A stretch of DNA of 64,000 nucleotides from Amorphophallus konjac. Lineage: Eukaryota; Streptophyta; Magnoliopsida; Alismatales; Araceae. The stretch is taken from assembly GCA_022559845.1 (NCBI GenBank), contig CM040117.1, forward strand, positions 78,839,731 through 78,903,730, given 5' to 3'. Position numbers and translations under genes: made by a program. The notes under the pieces are model-generated. The model did no database searches. It worked only from the letters and a program-made list of their open reading frames with translations, and was not told where the DNA came from. Each line of letters opens with the position of its first letter. Positions within the stretch are counted from its first letter, which is position 1. This document shows, piece by piece, positions 36,120-48,973 of this stretch.

Positions 36120-39100
36120 CTAAAACTGAGAGTAGGGAATGAGATTGCTCACCTCGAATAGGTCGGGATACAGCTTCCGCATAGTCTCTTCAGACTCCCA
36201 TGTAGCTTCTTCGGTCCCACGCCGACTCCACTGAATCTTGACCATCTGTATCGAACGATTCCGGAGTTGCTGTTGCTTCCGGTCCAGAATCTTGACAGGT
36301 CTTTCCTCATAGGTCAAATCTTCCTTTAGTTCAAAATCCACTTGCTGAATGATATGAGTGGGGTCGTACACATATTTCCGTAACACAGACACATGGAAAA
36401 CATTGTGTACGCCAGACAAATGTGGTGGTAAAGCCAGTATGTATGCCACCTCTCCCACTCTATCTAGAATCTCGAATGGACCAATGTATCTCGGACTCAG
36501 CTTGCCATGAATGCCAAATCTTCGGATCCCTCTCGAAGGAGAGACCTTCAAGAACACATGCTCGCCAACCTGAAATTCCAATGCTCTTCTCCTGTTGTCA
36601 GCATAACTCTTCTGTCTGGATTGGGCTACTTGTAACCGGTCTCGGATAATACGGATGTTCTGTGAAGATTCTGAGACAAGATCCGGTCCAAGCCACTGTT
36701 TCTCACCTACCTCATCCCAACATAACGGAGAACGACAACTCCTACCATACAATGCTTCAAAAGGAGCCATCTGTATACTGGATTGGTAACTGTTGTTGTA
36801 GGCGAATTCAATTAATGCCAAATGCTCACTCCAATTACCACCGAAATCAATCATGTAAGCTCGCAACATATCTTCCACTATCTGGTTGGTTCTTTCAGTC
36901 TGTCCATCTGTCTGCGGATGAAAAGCAGTACTGAAATTCAGACGAGTACCAAGAGACTCTTGCAGTCCCTTGCAGAAATGTGAAGTAAATCTGGGGTCTC
37001 GATCAGACACAATGCTGACTGGAATACCATGGAGTCTCACCACTTCCTTCAAATACAAAGCAGCCAATACATCAATCGTCCACTTGGACTTAATTGGTAA
37101 GAAATGAGCTGACTTTGTCAATCGGTCAACAATCACCCATATCGCATCAAATCCACCACGAGTCTTAGGTAGACCCATAATGAAATCCATGCCAATGCTC
37201 TCCCACTTCCATTGGGGTATGTCGAGTGGTTTCAGTTTCCCTGCCGGTCTGAAATGTTCGGCCTTAACTTGTTGACATACTAAGCATCTACTCACAAAAT
37301 CTGCAACTTCTCTTTTCATATTCGGCCACCAAAAGGATCTTTTCAAATCTCGGTACATCTTAGTGCCGCCAGGATGAATAGTATATCTGGATCTATGAGC
37401 TTCCTCCAGAATCTTGTTCTTTATTGCGGCTTCGTCAGGTACACAAGTTCTGCCCTTGAATAATAATCTTCCATCATCGGCCAACATGAAGTCAGGTTTG
37501 CTGCTCAAGCTTCCCTTGATCTCTACCAACTCGGGATCATTATCTTGCAAGGACTTGATTTCCATCAACAATTCGGGCTTAAGTTGGATCTGAGCAATCA
37601 TAACCCGATCATTGTCAATATTAAGATCCAGGCTGGACAATTGTTCCAGTAATCTCCATTCTTGTAACATGAGACTTGACAGTCTAGCTACCGGCTTCCG
37701 GCTTAATGCATCTGCCACAACATTACCCTTGCCAGGATGATACTCAATCGAGAAGTTGAAGTCTTTCAAATACTCCAACCATCTGCGCTGCCGCATATTG
37801 AGTTCCTTCTGAGAAAATAAATATTTCAGACTCTTATGATCTGAAAACACCGTGAAGGTTTCTCCATACAAGTAGTGCCTCCAAATCTTCAAAGCAAACA
37901 CGACTGCTGCCAGTTCTAAATCATGAACAGGATAATTCTCTTCGTGCTTCCTTAACTGCCTAGAAGAATAGGCAATCACCTTCCCATGCTGCATGAGCAC
38001 ACAGCCTAAGCCAATACCTGATGCATCAGTATATACGACAAATCCTCCTTCACCAGAAGGTAAAGCCAATACAGGTGCAGTAGTCAAACACTCCTTCAAA
38101 GTCTGAAAGCTTCGCTGACAATCTTCGGACCAATCAAACTTGTTCTCCTTGCGGGTTAATCTTGTCATAGGTACCGCAATCTTAGAGAAATCCTGGATAC
38201 ATCTTCGATAATAGCCTGCCAGGCCTAGAAAACTTCTAACTTCTGTCACACTGGTAGGTTGTTCCCAATTCTTCACTGCCTCAACCTTCGAAGGATCAAC
38301 AGAAATACCGTCCTTCGTAATGATATGTCCGAGAAAGGACACCTCTTGCAGCCAGAATTCACACTTACTGAACTTGGCATAAAGTTGATGATCTCTCAAT
38401 AACTGCAATGCCATCCTCAGATGTTCAGCATGCTCCACTTCACTCTTGGAATAGATCAAGATGTCATCAATAAAGACCACGACCCATTGATCAAGATAGG
38501 GCCGAAATGCATTGTTCATCAACTGCATGAAAGCTGCTGGAGCATTCGTTAGACCAAAAGGCATAACGACAAATTCAAAATGACCATACCTGCTGCGGAA
38601 AGCTCATTTATAGATATCCTCTTCCTTAATCCGCAACTGGTGATATCCAGATCAAAGATCGATCTTAGAGAAATGTTGAGCTCCCGCTATCTGGTCAAAT
38701 AACTCGTCAATCCTCGGCAATGGATATTTGTTCTTGACAGTCTGCTGGTTTATTTGCCGATAATCAATGCACAACCTCAACGAACCATCTTTCTTCCTGA
38801 CGAATAATACAGGGGCTCCCCACGGAGAAGTACTAGGACGAATGAAGCCCTTCTCGAGTAATTCCATCAACTGCTGCTTCAATTCCCTCAGTTCCGCAGG
38901 AGACATACGATAAGGAGCCTTGGAAATAGGAGATGTGCCAGGAATAAGATCAATAGAAAAGATAACTTCTCGCTCAGGCGGAAGTCCTAGTAGTTCCTCT
39001 GGAAAGACATCAGGAAAATCTCGGACAACAGGAATGTCCTTGATCTCAATCTGCTGCTCAGGGGTTGCACAGAAAAAGGCTAGAAAAGCCTCGCATCCAC

Positions 39101-40547
39101 GTCTCATCAGCTTATCAGCTCGAAGAGCCGAAATAAGTGACACAGAGTTGTGATGCTTAACACCCACAAAAGAAAGTCTCGGGTGCCTAGTAAAAGACAC
39201 TGAGCTAGAACTGCAGTGAACACTAGCCTCATATCGAGCCAACCAATCTGCTCCTAGGATTACATCATAATCCTTCATGTCCATGCAGAATAAATCTGCT
39301 GGTAAGTTCTGTTCACCAATCATAACCGTACTAGAGGGATAGAAATACTGGATTGCTGATCTAGTACCAATAGGGGTTGATATCTCTAACGGAGAATTCA
39401 TCAAAATAGGTTCCACAGCTAAAGACTTAGCAAATCTCCGAGAAATAAAGGAATGTGTTGCACCAGTATCGAAAAGAACAAATGCTGGCTTGTCGAGTAT
39501 AATAAGTGTACCTTCGACGAGTCCACCATCCTCCGTTATTCCCGCTTCCTCAGCATGCAGAGCTTGGAGCTTGCCTTGTGGTTTCTTGAAGACTTGCGGT
39601 TTTGCCGGGGTAGCTTGCTCAGACATACGAGGGCAATCAGAGATACAGTGCTCCTTGCTTCCACATCGTAGGCATGCGCCTAACTTGCGCCAGCAATCCT
39701 CCACCCTGTGGCCAGGATTATTACAAAACTTGCAAACGCCCATGTATGGAATAATAGGGCCAGGCTTCTTATCTTCATGCTTCGGCATCTTTCCCTTCCA
39801 TGATCCTGCTCCGGTCCACGAACTCGACCCACTCGCGGGCCTCTTCTTGATATACCCGGGTTTGACACTCCCGGAACCCGTAGGTCGTTCCTTCTTCATG
39901 CCTGTGCCACGGATCCTCTCCATCATCTCAAGAGTATCCTCCAGAACTTGTGCTTTCCTTACCATCTCGGAATAAGTGGAAATCTCCAACGGTGCCAGTT
40001 GATTAATATAATGTAGCTTCAGACCATTGAGAAAACGCTTCGCCTTCATTTTCTCGGTTGAAACAAGATGTGTAGCATAACGAGAAAGCCGTGCAAATTG
40101 AGCCTCATACTCTGCCACGGACAACCCTCGCTATTTCAGGGTCGCGAACTCCGTCGCTTTCTTCTCTTGCACTCTATCAGAAAAATACTTGTTGTTAAAG
40201 AATTCCTCGAACTCTTCCCACGTAACCTGCCGGTCACCAAGAGTCGCCTTGATAGAATCCCACCAAGTACGTGCATCACGTTCCAGTTGAAATGTGGACA
40301 AAAAGACACGCTCCTGGTTGGTGCATTGCATAACTTCAAAGATTCTCCCCATCTCATCTAGCCAGTGCTCGGCTTGGTCGGGGTCGGTCGAACCAGCGAA
40401 TCTAGGTGGATTCATCCCGCGGAAATTCCGGTATAAATCACCGGTGTCATGCTGTGCTGCTCCTGCCTGAGCTACCTGTTGAAGGGCCTGAGTAAGGCCT
40501 TGAACAGTGTGCTACAGGTTCCTCCATTCAGCACGATCAGCTGCCAT
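36120..40547 (-). pseudogene. gag-pol: Gag-pol polyprotein of Tekay-like chromovirus
   Basis: One frame from the ATG at 40547 to 36120 (1476 codons), broken only by stops at 40514-40512, 40133-40131, 38654-38652 and 38606-38604. At least two of these look like C-to-T changes of CAG or CGA. In order it has: gag (TWWDSIKATLG), two zinc knuckles ([14 protein letters not shown] and [14 protein letters not shown]), protease (FDTGATHSF), RT ([20 protein letters not shown], catalytic FIDD), RNase H ([10 protein letters not shown]), integrase (His-Cys zinc module, D at [12 protein letters not shown] at VSDRDPRF, E in [10 protein letters not shown]), and a C-terminal chromodomain-like segment ([22 protein letters not shown]). 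The chromodomain points to the Tekay/Del clade and to targeting of heterochromatin. The piece 38564-36120 is open for 814 codons. Confidence 0.95.
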
Positions 40548-40883
40548 CTACACGAGAAATAGATTACTTAGGTTTAATTAAGATAAATAATTACACGATT
40601 AAGAAACGAACTTAACCCAAGTTTCAACCCATTCTCACCAGGTCAGGTCCTAGACTTTTACAAGGCTAGGGATCTAATGCACCTAGACACAACCAAAAAC
40701 TCGGTACCTGGCGGAGATAATCGATCCGAAGACCACTCGCGCAAGTATGCGACCTTCCCGATAGGCGTAGCCTAACGTTCGGACAGCACCTTTTGATATA
40801 CCGGTTATTGGGATGCAATGCGAGAAAACCTAAACTTAGGAAACCTAGGAATGTGAAACCTAGGGCTCTGATACCAACTAAAC
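40548..40883 (-). other. Leader and primer-binding site of Tekay-like element
   Basis: TGGTATCAGAGC (sense) at 40865-40876 lies seven bases inside the 5' LTR boundary and matches plant initiator Met-tRNA. The rest is untranslated leader before gag. Confidence 0.9.
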
Positions 40884-43800
40884 TGTCACGCCCCGACGCG
40901 GAATATCGGGACGTACAGTCGGGAACGAGCTGGCAAGAGAGAGATCTATCTAAAATAATACACAATGCTACAAGATGGAAATACTAAATGATCATTAACC
41001 AACCACAACTGATACAATAACCTCAAATTCAACTTAATACAAATGGAATTACAACCACTAAAACTCAATAACATAACTGAAACTAAATGCTCTCCAAAAC
41101 ACAACTAAAAGTAAGATAACACACTGCTAACACACTAGAACTGACACACTCATGACATCACTCCTGCCCTTCCCCATCGGTAAGCGCGTCACCTGAAAAG
41201 CCTGGAAAGGGGGGAAAACACAACTATGAGCTGACGCTCAGTAGGAAATAACAGGCAATTTACGTGATTAACAAGTTAATTACATTTTCATATGCAATAC
41301 TAAGAAAGAAATAAATGACGATAACGATATAATGAAACAACGTAATAACAAGATCTTGCAAGGTCAAGAAATATGTGATGTCAAGAATTAACAAGATAAC
41401 AAGTACAAGAATTTACAACAGGAGATATAACAAGAGACAGTAGTAAAGAATTGGCCACAAGTAAGTAATATCAATTCATTCGCGATCAAGTAACAAGTAA
41501 CAAGTAACAAGAGATGTTTGTCATAGACGCAACAAGCAAGCAAGTATTTCGGTGTAATGCCCCACCATGTCATTAGCATCCCATGGGCTCAGTAATTTTT
41601 CGGGCGCTCTCCCCAGGACCAGACCGGGCCCTTATGATGCAATGGCATTTATTTTTATGGGCCCAAAGTCCCACACGTCCAGACATTCAGTCAATTTTAA
41701 TGGCCAATTAATCAGAGGAATTTCTGTCAAGAGTATGAGTTTTTAAGGACTAACATGTCCTTGGATTCCAGACAAAAACTCGGTTGATACGGTCACCTCG
41801 GTGCCGCTTTACAAGAACTGGACCAAAACTCGGTCCACGGGGTCAAGAAAGAACGGCTGACAGTATACCGTTCAAGTGTGTAAGTAATCCATTTTACTGG
41901 AGTAATAGGGACTAAAACAGCAACTTAACAATCAATTTAATCATAATTACCAAGTTAATATATCAAGGATTATCCATTATCATTTGCATTAAACCAATTT
42001 GCCAAAGGATGATTCAAGATGATAAGGTAAAGGAACAAGCTCGTACAGGAATGAAATAGCATGCATTAACAGAGATTTAGTTTCACCATTAACCACTAAT
42101 TATGTGGGTTTCTATTTAACCATTGTATGAAGATGATAAATGGCATGTTTTTACACTACGTTTGCATGTAGGAACCAATGTTGATTGAAATCAAAGGGGT
42201 ACATGAATAGGTTACTGGTTCTTCAAGAATATACTTTTCAATTGGTCTAAGTTAAATGGGTCGATCCCTTAATGATCCGGATCGATCCTCGGGTCGAAGA
42301 ACGATAAAAACTGGGTTTCTGGTACATGGGTTGACCCCTGGGGTCGACCCCTGTAAAAATGGGGTCTGCCAGTGAGATGGGTCGACCCCCACAAATCCTG
42401 CAGAATGGGTCGACCCTATGGGTCGACCCCCACACTCTGGCTGTATGGGTCGACCCCAGGGGTCGCCCCTTGCTGGGTGCTGGATGGGTCGACCCCTGGG
42501 GTCGACCCTCGGGCCTGCCAGGGCTCCCAGAAAACGGGTCGACCCCAGGGGTCGACCCCTGCAAGAACAAAAACGGTTTTAACCTCCGGAAAACATAAAA
42601 ACTCACCCAATTGAGATCCAATTGAGTTGGGATCTTAACCACATGATCTAGGGTTATTAATATACATACTAGGGTCATAAAACAAGCGATTTGAAATACT
42701 AATTTCAACAGAAATCTATTAAATCTTAACATATTCTATGATGAACACATGAAAACCTAGATATTGACATGCTTCTACTAAATCATGAAATTCTCTCAAT
42801 ATACATAATGAAATTTGGGGCTTCTTATGTCAAAAGAAAGCTAACTCAATGCTGAATCCAACCATATATGATAAGCTATATGTGGATCAAGTTTTATAAC
42901 TCAAAATCAGCCCGCAATCAAGCTCTAACTCAAAGGGTCACAATATAAATCAGGTTCTAGACATGCTCTCACTAAAAATCGAAATTCTCCAAGCATGCTC
43001 AATGAAAATTGGGGCTTTCTACGTTAAATGAAAGCTAACAACATGCTGATTACATCATATAAGTTAATTAGAGTTTGGCCTGTTAAACCTACCTCAATCG
43101 AAGAGAGAACTTAAAACCTAGAATGAAGAACGAACTGGATCACCCTTCACAAAACCCACGATAGCTCTCTAGATACCTGATAAAAATTGGGGCTTTCAGT
43201 CCCACTGGATAGATCTCGTCGAGAGGAACACAATTATATATTAATGATCGAATTTTGGTTGAGAATTCCGACCTCAATTGAAGAAACAAAGAAGGAAGAA
43301 GGAAGCCGACGGCCTGCCGACACACCTCCACAAATCGAGCAAGATCTTCCTAGATCTGAAACTTCAGCAAACCCCACAGCCACCAAAAGAAACTAGACTC
43401 GAAGAGCTTTCTATCTATAGCTCACATAGCTTCTGGAGAGTTCTGAGCTGTGAGAAATCGACGGAACAAGAGACGTGTTAAAAATGGCGCCGAAATGGTT
43501 GACTCAACCAAACTCGGCCGATTGCGCCTCCTAGGGTTAGGTTTGTGTCGAATTGATTGAGGGCTATTAATCCTTAGCTCAAGGCCGTTCATTTGCCTCT
43601 GATTTGAGCTAATTTTGTTGAGTATTAAGTCCAAATTTTGCGTTTTAAACTAAGGTTAGGTAAGGGTTAAAAAGTGTGCACTTTTGGGCTTAATCTCCAA
43701 TTAGATCTAACCACGGATTTTTAAATGGCTTAATGCCAGAAGATAAAGTTGTTGTCTACATCGGCCTTAACCTGTTTACTATTTTTATGGATTTTTATAA

Positions 43801-43948
43801 GGTAGTTGGATTTTCACTTATACTATTTCTTACGAATTAAATATTAATAAATCCAAAATTCAATTATTAATTCAATAAGAATTCAATTCTTAATTAATAA
43901 AAGCTTAATAAATATATTGGGCTCAATTAAATAATTCAGGGTCTTACA
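40884..43948 (-). repeat. 5' LTR of Tekay-like element
   Basis: 3065 bp; pair of 32971-36076. The GGGTCGACCC array is at 42324-42560, with fewer units than in the 3' LTR. Confidence 0.95.
42324..42560 (-). repeat. GTCGAC palindrome array in 5' LTR
   Basis: Same unit as 34344-34690, but at least one whole unit is missing and one partly merged unit is present. The first unit also keeps a second palindrome that the 3' LTR lacks. Array size therefore changed within the life of this insertion. Confidence 0.9.
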
Positions 43949-44297
43949 AACATGGCCCATTAAGAGAATGGGACCCATTGAAGGAAGATGGCCCCTTAAA
44001 GAAATGAGGCCCATTAGATGAATGAGTATTAGGAATCGGGCTAGCCACATGGGAAGAAAAAGGAGGCCCATTAAGATGAGAAGAAGGCCCATTAAGATGA
44101 TTTACAATAAGACGATGGGCATGGGCCGGGTCCATTTGATGAACAAGACTTGAAAGATGGGCCATGAGATTAGCCTGTTCTTTAGATGGGTCAGAAGGAC
44201 CATGGGAAGATGGGCTTGCGTGGGAAGAAGATTCCACGCGGGAATATGAAGAAGAATAGGAAGAAGGATGATACACGAGGTTGGAATGATGCTCCAT
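43949..44297 (-). pseudogene. gag: Gag N-terminus of copy B
   Basis: Starts MEHHSNLVYHPSSYSSS at 44297 and runs to the Tekay insertion site, joining 32965-31461 in frame. It is rich in Ser, His and repeated NGP(S/P) motifs, which continue on the other side of the insertion. It is low-complexity and upstream of the capsid-like core. ATG choice: the first ATG of this frame, about 1.6 kb after the 5' LTR. Confidence 0.65.
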
Positions 44298-45939
44298 GAG
44301 GGAAAATGGAGACTTAATACAAGGATATCAAGGAGAATACAAGTGGGAAAGTAATGACTTAATGGGCTTGAGGACAAGAGGGGACTAACCCACTAACGCA
44401 AAGATGAATGGACAACGGACCACGGGACAATGGACTAGACAGTGGACACACAAAATGGGCTAAGCTAAATGGGCCTAACAACAATAAAACATGTGAATGA
44501 TGAAAGAATGCAACACAAACACCACTAATGGGCCTGGACAAGCCCAAACAACACAATCAATGCAATGTGAGAGTTTTCACCCAAGTCAAACAAGTTGATA
44601 TGATGGGAAATATTTCAGGGATTTTAATAGACCTTTTAATGATTTGAATTAATAATAATTCTCTCAATATAGGAATCCTATGGGAATAAGGTCCAGACTT
44701 TGGGCTGACTAAGGTTAACTCCCTCACACGGATGCAAATGCAAGCCTAAAGGGTGAAAAAGGTACAACCGGCCCGACGTCCGTGTGGGAATCCACGGCTC
44801 GCGGGGACTTACGGAGGTCCCGGATAAGATCACCTAGTCGACCCCAAGGAATATGGAGGTGAGAGGATCACTTACCAATGTAGGAAATGCAACTATGATA
44901 TGCAATGTATGGCCCTATGTGCACTCGAGTGCATGCAATTTATAGCCTAAAACTAGAAAATCAAGACATAATTAAACTATGTAAACATGATCCAAATAAG
45001 ACAAATAGTATATGGATGAAAAGAAAATACAAAGGTCTACACAACGGGCCCAAGAACAGATCAATCTGACCCCGGGAGGTCAATCAAATCAATGAGCAAA
45101 GTTACCTCCGTGAACCTATGCGCAGACCACATGCAGATTTTATGGACAAAATGCTAAAATGATGATAATTTTCAACTAAGCAAATGGGACCCAAATGATG
45201 CAAATAAGCTATGGATGGGAAGACAATACAAAGGTCTACACAATGAGCCCAAGAATAGAGTAATCGAACCTTGGGAGGTCAATCAAATCCTCCAAGAAAG
45301 TTGCTTCCGTGAGCCTGTGCGCAGACTGCATGTAGATTTTATGCATAAAATGCTAAAATAATGACAATTTTCAACTAAGCAAATGAGACCCAAATGATGC
45401 AAATAAGCTATGGATGGAATGACAATGCAAAGGACTATCCAATGGAATAAAAATCAGTGCAATCAGACGTCGGGAAGGTAGTCAAATCACAGAGTAAAGA
45501 TGTACCTGTGAACCTGTCTCTGAGCCTACTTGCAGAACTTATGTAGAAAACTCAAAAAGTTGGACAATATTAGAATATGAAAATGTTAACCAAATGATGC
45601 AAATGACATATATATAGAAAGACAATACAAAGGGCTATCCAACGGAATAAGAATCAGCGCAATCCGACCCCGGGAGCAAACGTTATGCCTCGACGAATAT
45701 GCCCATGTAAGCACGCGCGCAGGACTGTCAGAATCCGTAACGGTCTAACAAATGACCGTTTCTTGCCCTCTGGCGGTCTACTATAGGACCGCCACACTAC
45801 CAGAGCCCTTAAAACGCCCCAAACAGTGGAAGAATGAATAAAATATCACCTAAACATGCACATGCACACACCCAACTCACAAAAGAGCATTAAAACAAAC
45901 GTGATGGGCATTGGAGTCCCACCGTGATCGTCAAAAAAT
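44298..45939 (-). other. Untranslated leader of copy B
   Basis: About 1.6 kb between the 5' LTR and gag, with no credible gene. A primer-binding-site-like sequence is at 45915-45933 (sense TGACGATCACGGTGGGACT, six bases from the LTR; the expected TGG appears as TGA). The leader contains an array of about 200-bp repeats (44985-45715) and two ACGGTC/GACCGT palindromes at about 45735-45797. Confidence 0.7.
44985..45715 (-). repeat. About 200-bp tandem repeat in copy B leader
   Basis: Nearly four degenerate copies, recognisable by CTATGGATGG-type and ACAATACAAAGG motifs at about 45010, 45210, 45410 and 45610. Each is followed by a GGGAGGTCAATCAAATC-type or related segment and a GTGAACCTGT-type segment. 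The copy nearest the LTR is the most diverged. Confidence 0.8.
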
Positions 45940-46679
45940 TGTAGATTTATTTTAATTAGATTCCTATCCCGTCCCCTTTAAATTAATACATGCATAAACA
46001 TGTGAATCAAAGACAAGGGGGATGAAAGGATGAGAAATACTAACCGTGATCGCCACCATGGTTCCAACAACGCCAAAGGATGAAGAAAGGAGAGGAACAG
46101 CGCCGTGTACCTTGGAACTTAAAGACTTGATCGCGCTTGAAACGGTTCCGGAGAACTTTGTGGGATCAAACCTCCTCGTCTTCCAGCCGGCTAGAAGAAG
46201 AGGGCCTCACGTCCATATCATGCTCTCCTGCAAAATAAAGATCAAAACACAAAGGCAAAAACCAATTAGAACATGAAGTGTAGCATCAATCCCAAAGTGA
46301 TAAAATAGCATGAATAAAAGGGGGAGAACGCACTGGGGGAGGGTTTTTAATCCCTGTGGAAGGGTGAAAATAATAGGTGTGTGTGTTGTGCATGTATAGG
46401 ATTTGAAATCACGGAATTTGGTTGAGAGAATAGAGAGAAAACGTTGATGCAAAATGTGCAAAAATGCATGTGTAGCAGAAAAGTGCAGGGAACTGTGATG
46501 ATTTATGATTTTGAGGAGACTAGAACTAAGAGTATAGATAACCAAATTAAGCCTAGAAGGATGCAATGGAAAGTCAATACTTTCCTCTTCAAGCTGGGGT
46601 CGAAGTTGTGAGTTGGAGTTGTAGCATGGCTTCGCCCCACGTCCGGAAAGAGCCCTCCATTGCAACTGCGAACTGGGCA

Positions 46680-46689
46680 GTTTATATAG
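46680..46689 (-). promoter_or_regulatory. TATA box of copy B 5' LTR
   Basis: CTATATAAAC in the sense direction, same position as in the 3' LTR and in copy A; the probable promoter for copy B. Confidence 0.6.
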
Positions 46690-47107
46690 AGGTTGCAGAA
46701 AACCCAGAAAGTTCTCCCAAGATTTTAGAGGATAAAGTCCACCAAAATTTATGTTCTATGGATCAATCTCGAGATAATACAAAGGATAAGAGGTAGGAAC
46801 AAGTGGGACTCAATTTGGTGGAAGGATCTGGAAGATATGGCTTCTAGAAGGGAGCCCCAGAGCTTAATCTACAGAGTTTGTGTTGAACTAGGACGCATAA
46901 ACCCCCAACTTTCATCCGCGTTTCTGAGCAAGATAGCCAATGAAAGTATGAGATCTATGGATCAAATTCAAGATAATATAAAGGAGAAACCATAGGAACA
47001 AACGACGCTCAATTCGGAGTAGAATTCAAGAAGTTATGGGCTCTGCAAGAGGGCCACGACGCACAGAAATGGAGCAGAGTCCAGCACGAATTGGACTCTC
47101 GGTGTCA

Positions 47108-47300
47108 TCTGGCGGTCTATTGTAAGACCGCCAGAGGCAACAAACGGTCTAGGGTAGGACCGTCGGGTTCCGGGGGTCGAACGGGATGATTTTAGACAAG
47201 TTTAGGTGTAACGGTCTATTAATAGACCATCACTTGTGTTCTGGTGGTCTTACGATAGACCTTCACATGGGCTCTGGCGGTCTAATAATAGACCTTCACA
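47108..47300 (-). repeat. Palindrome cluster in copy B 5' LTR
   Basis: The same four to five palindromes as at 25449-25640. Arms are ACGGTC/GACCGT or GGCGGTC/GACC. Several arms are decayed in one LTR and intact in the other. Confidence 0.85.
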
Positions 47301-47938
47301 CCGATGAAGGAACATTTTGGGCAGACTACGCGCGACTTCATAAATTGAAGCGTATATCTCAAACGGTGCAGAACTAGTGAAAGTGGTACAAGAAGAAATT
47401 GTAGATAACTGAAATAGAAACAACTTTCATGAAGAGAGCAAGATGACAAAATGATCAGAAGAAGAAGAAAATGAGGCTAGAATAGAGAGAGAAAATTCTG
47501 GGATGTAGGTGAACAGCACTGCCTGCTGGAAAAATGCAAATAGTTCACAATCGGGGCAGAACTGACCAATAGCATAGAAGAAGAAATTGTAGATATTTAA
47601 AAATAAAACAACTTTGGTGAAGGGAACATTTTGAATATAGGACTTGAAGAGGGTGAAAAAGAACCACTTGCAGGACTGCACAGTGAGAGAGAGCCGATTG
47701 CTTGATGGAAGCCGACCTAAATGGGTCGTAAGTTGACTTAGAAGCCGAAAGTTGATAAGATAAGCTCCAGGGACTCTAAGAAATCATGATCTCTAGGGAT
47801 CAAAGGGAATGGAACAATGAAAATTGGCTCGAAATCCATCCAAGAAGGCTCCAAAACAATGGCTAATTCGGGACATCAAAAATGATGAATAAGAGAAATG
47901 ACACAACTTGCGGGCTAAAAACGGGTGTCAACAGACAC

Positions 47939-48973
47939 CTTCATTCTAATGACATGCAGGGAATACATGCCTGGGGTTAGCAATTTATCACACTGAACTC
48001 CAACTATTTTCCTTCGTTGCAGCGTATTCTGCATCATATGTTCATACACTAATCTACCCCAAGGGCGGCAGCAGAAATGAGGTGACAGAGGTGCATAAGT
48101 TTTTGTTCTATCATTTGATGAATGGGGTGACCATCAACATGGGTCGCCTTATGACAGATCTGATTGGGTCATGCCATACCCAACGAAGGAGATCTTTGCC
48201 TTACGTCTCTCAACTAACTGGGGTATTCATTTATGCCGAGATCCGTTTGGCCGATGAAGGGTACATTCAAGTGCGAAAGAATGATATATATAACAAACAC
48301 AAGATGTTTACAGACTTTGGCTATTATTTGGGTCTCGATGGAGAGCTACATCGAGATGTGCGAGTATATGGCGAGGAATCAGAAAATGAGGAAGAAGAAG
48401 AAGAGGAGGGCCAGCAAGAGGCTCAAGCACCACCCCTGCCTCCAGTTCAGGCCGAGGAGTAGCCACCTCCTCCTCCACATGCAGATCTGGACATGCCACC
48501 TCCACCACAGTTCCATTATGGGGAGTCCTCCACTCAGGGTGCCGGACAACCTTCTTGGGTAGATTATAAGACTTTTGATAGGCACTTTTCTGGACTGGAA
48601 ACTCGTATGGATGCCTTTGGGGAGCAAGTATCCAACCTTGGGAATCGATTTGACACCTCTTTTGACCGACTGGACACCTTCATGCACACTATGACTGGCC
48701 AAATGGACACTTTCTCCACAATCTTGGATACCCTATCCACTAATTAATATGGCCAACCTGTCCACTCAGATGACTACCCTCTCCACCATCCATGAAGACA
48801 CACGAGAAGCCTTTCACCTCATGAACCGCACTCTTGTAGACATCCAACACCGTAGCCGGGCTCATGAGAACACCGTTGCCAATGTTCAGCATCGCATTTA
48901 GTTTCAAGATCACACTCTTGATGATATCCAACACCGCCTTGGCTATCAGCCGCCTCCTATAGACGGCACATGA
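47939..48973 (+). pseudogene. Third ORF of outer Sirevirus, 3' part
   Basis: Continues the ORF cut at 24284. One base is out of phase relative to the 5' part, so the gene was probably already, or is now, frameshifted. From about 47990 the frame reads the conserved core: SYVHTLIYPKGGSRNE, then HKFLFYHLMNG. An acidic stretch (EEEEEEEG), a proline-rich segment with a TAG at 48460-48462, and a heptad-like stretch with repeated DTF/DTL motifs follow. A further shift near 48745 leads to a second heptad-rich piece ending at 48971-48973. The PKGGSRNE-type core is what suggests the Transposase_32 / Sirevirus envelope-like family. No membrane segment is obvious. Confidence 0.62.

Larger units (their letters stand above)
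32971..43948 (-). mobile_element. Tekay/Del-like chromovirus (Ty3/gypsy), complete, inside copy B
   Basis: LTRs 32971-36076 (3') and 40884-43948 (5') start TGTAAGACCCC in the sense direction and end GGGGCGTGACA. AACAT flanks both sides (32966-32970 and 43949-43953). A Met-tRNA primer-binding site, a polypurine tract and a single gag-pol frame ending in a chromodomain-like region are present. The total is 10,978 bp. A hand count over the first 370 bp of the two LTRs gives five differences (about 1.3%), so it is the youngest paired element I could gauge here. Confidence 0.95.
24285..47933 (-). mobile_element. Gag-only gypsy-type LTR retrotransposon, copy B, complete but interrupted
   Basis: LTRs at 24285-26279 (3') and 45940-47933 (5') start, in the sense direction, with TGTTGACACCCG. 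GACAC flanks both ends (24280-24284 and 47934-47938), a perfect TSD inside the third ORF of the outer Sirevirus. Removing the Tekay insertion leaves about 12.7 kb. It encodes a gag-type protein with a long proline-rich extension and no pol. Hand comparison of about 290 bp at one end of the two LTRs gives roughly 4-5% difference, against about 1.3% for the Tekay LTRs inside it, which fits the nesting order. Confidence 0.95.
45940..47933 (-). repeat. 5' LTR of copy B
   Basis: 1994 bp, pair of 24285-26279. TATA box CTATATAAAC at 46680-46689 (minus strand). Palindromes at about 47108-47300 include ACGGTCTATTAATAGACCAT. Confidence 0.95.

Noticed and set aside
24285..47933. Reading the 23.6-kb unit as one giant autonomous Ogre-like element with pol
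   Set aside because: The pol inside belongs to the Tekay-like insertion, which has its own LTRs, primer-binding site and AACAT duplication.
48082..48747. Host gene reading of the PKGGSRNE-containing ORF
   Set aside because: It is inside the TSD-bounded outer Sirevirus, downstream of pol and upstream of its polypurine tract, so it belongs to the element.
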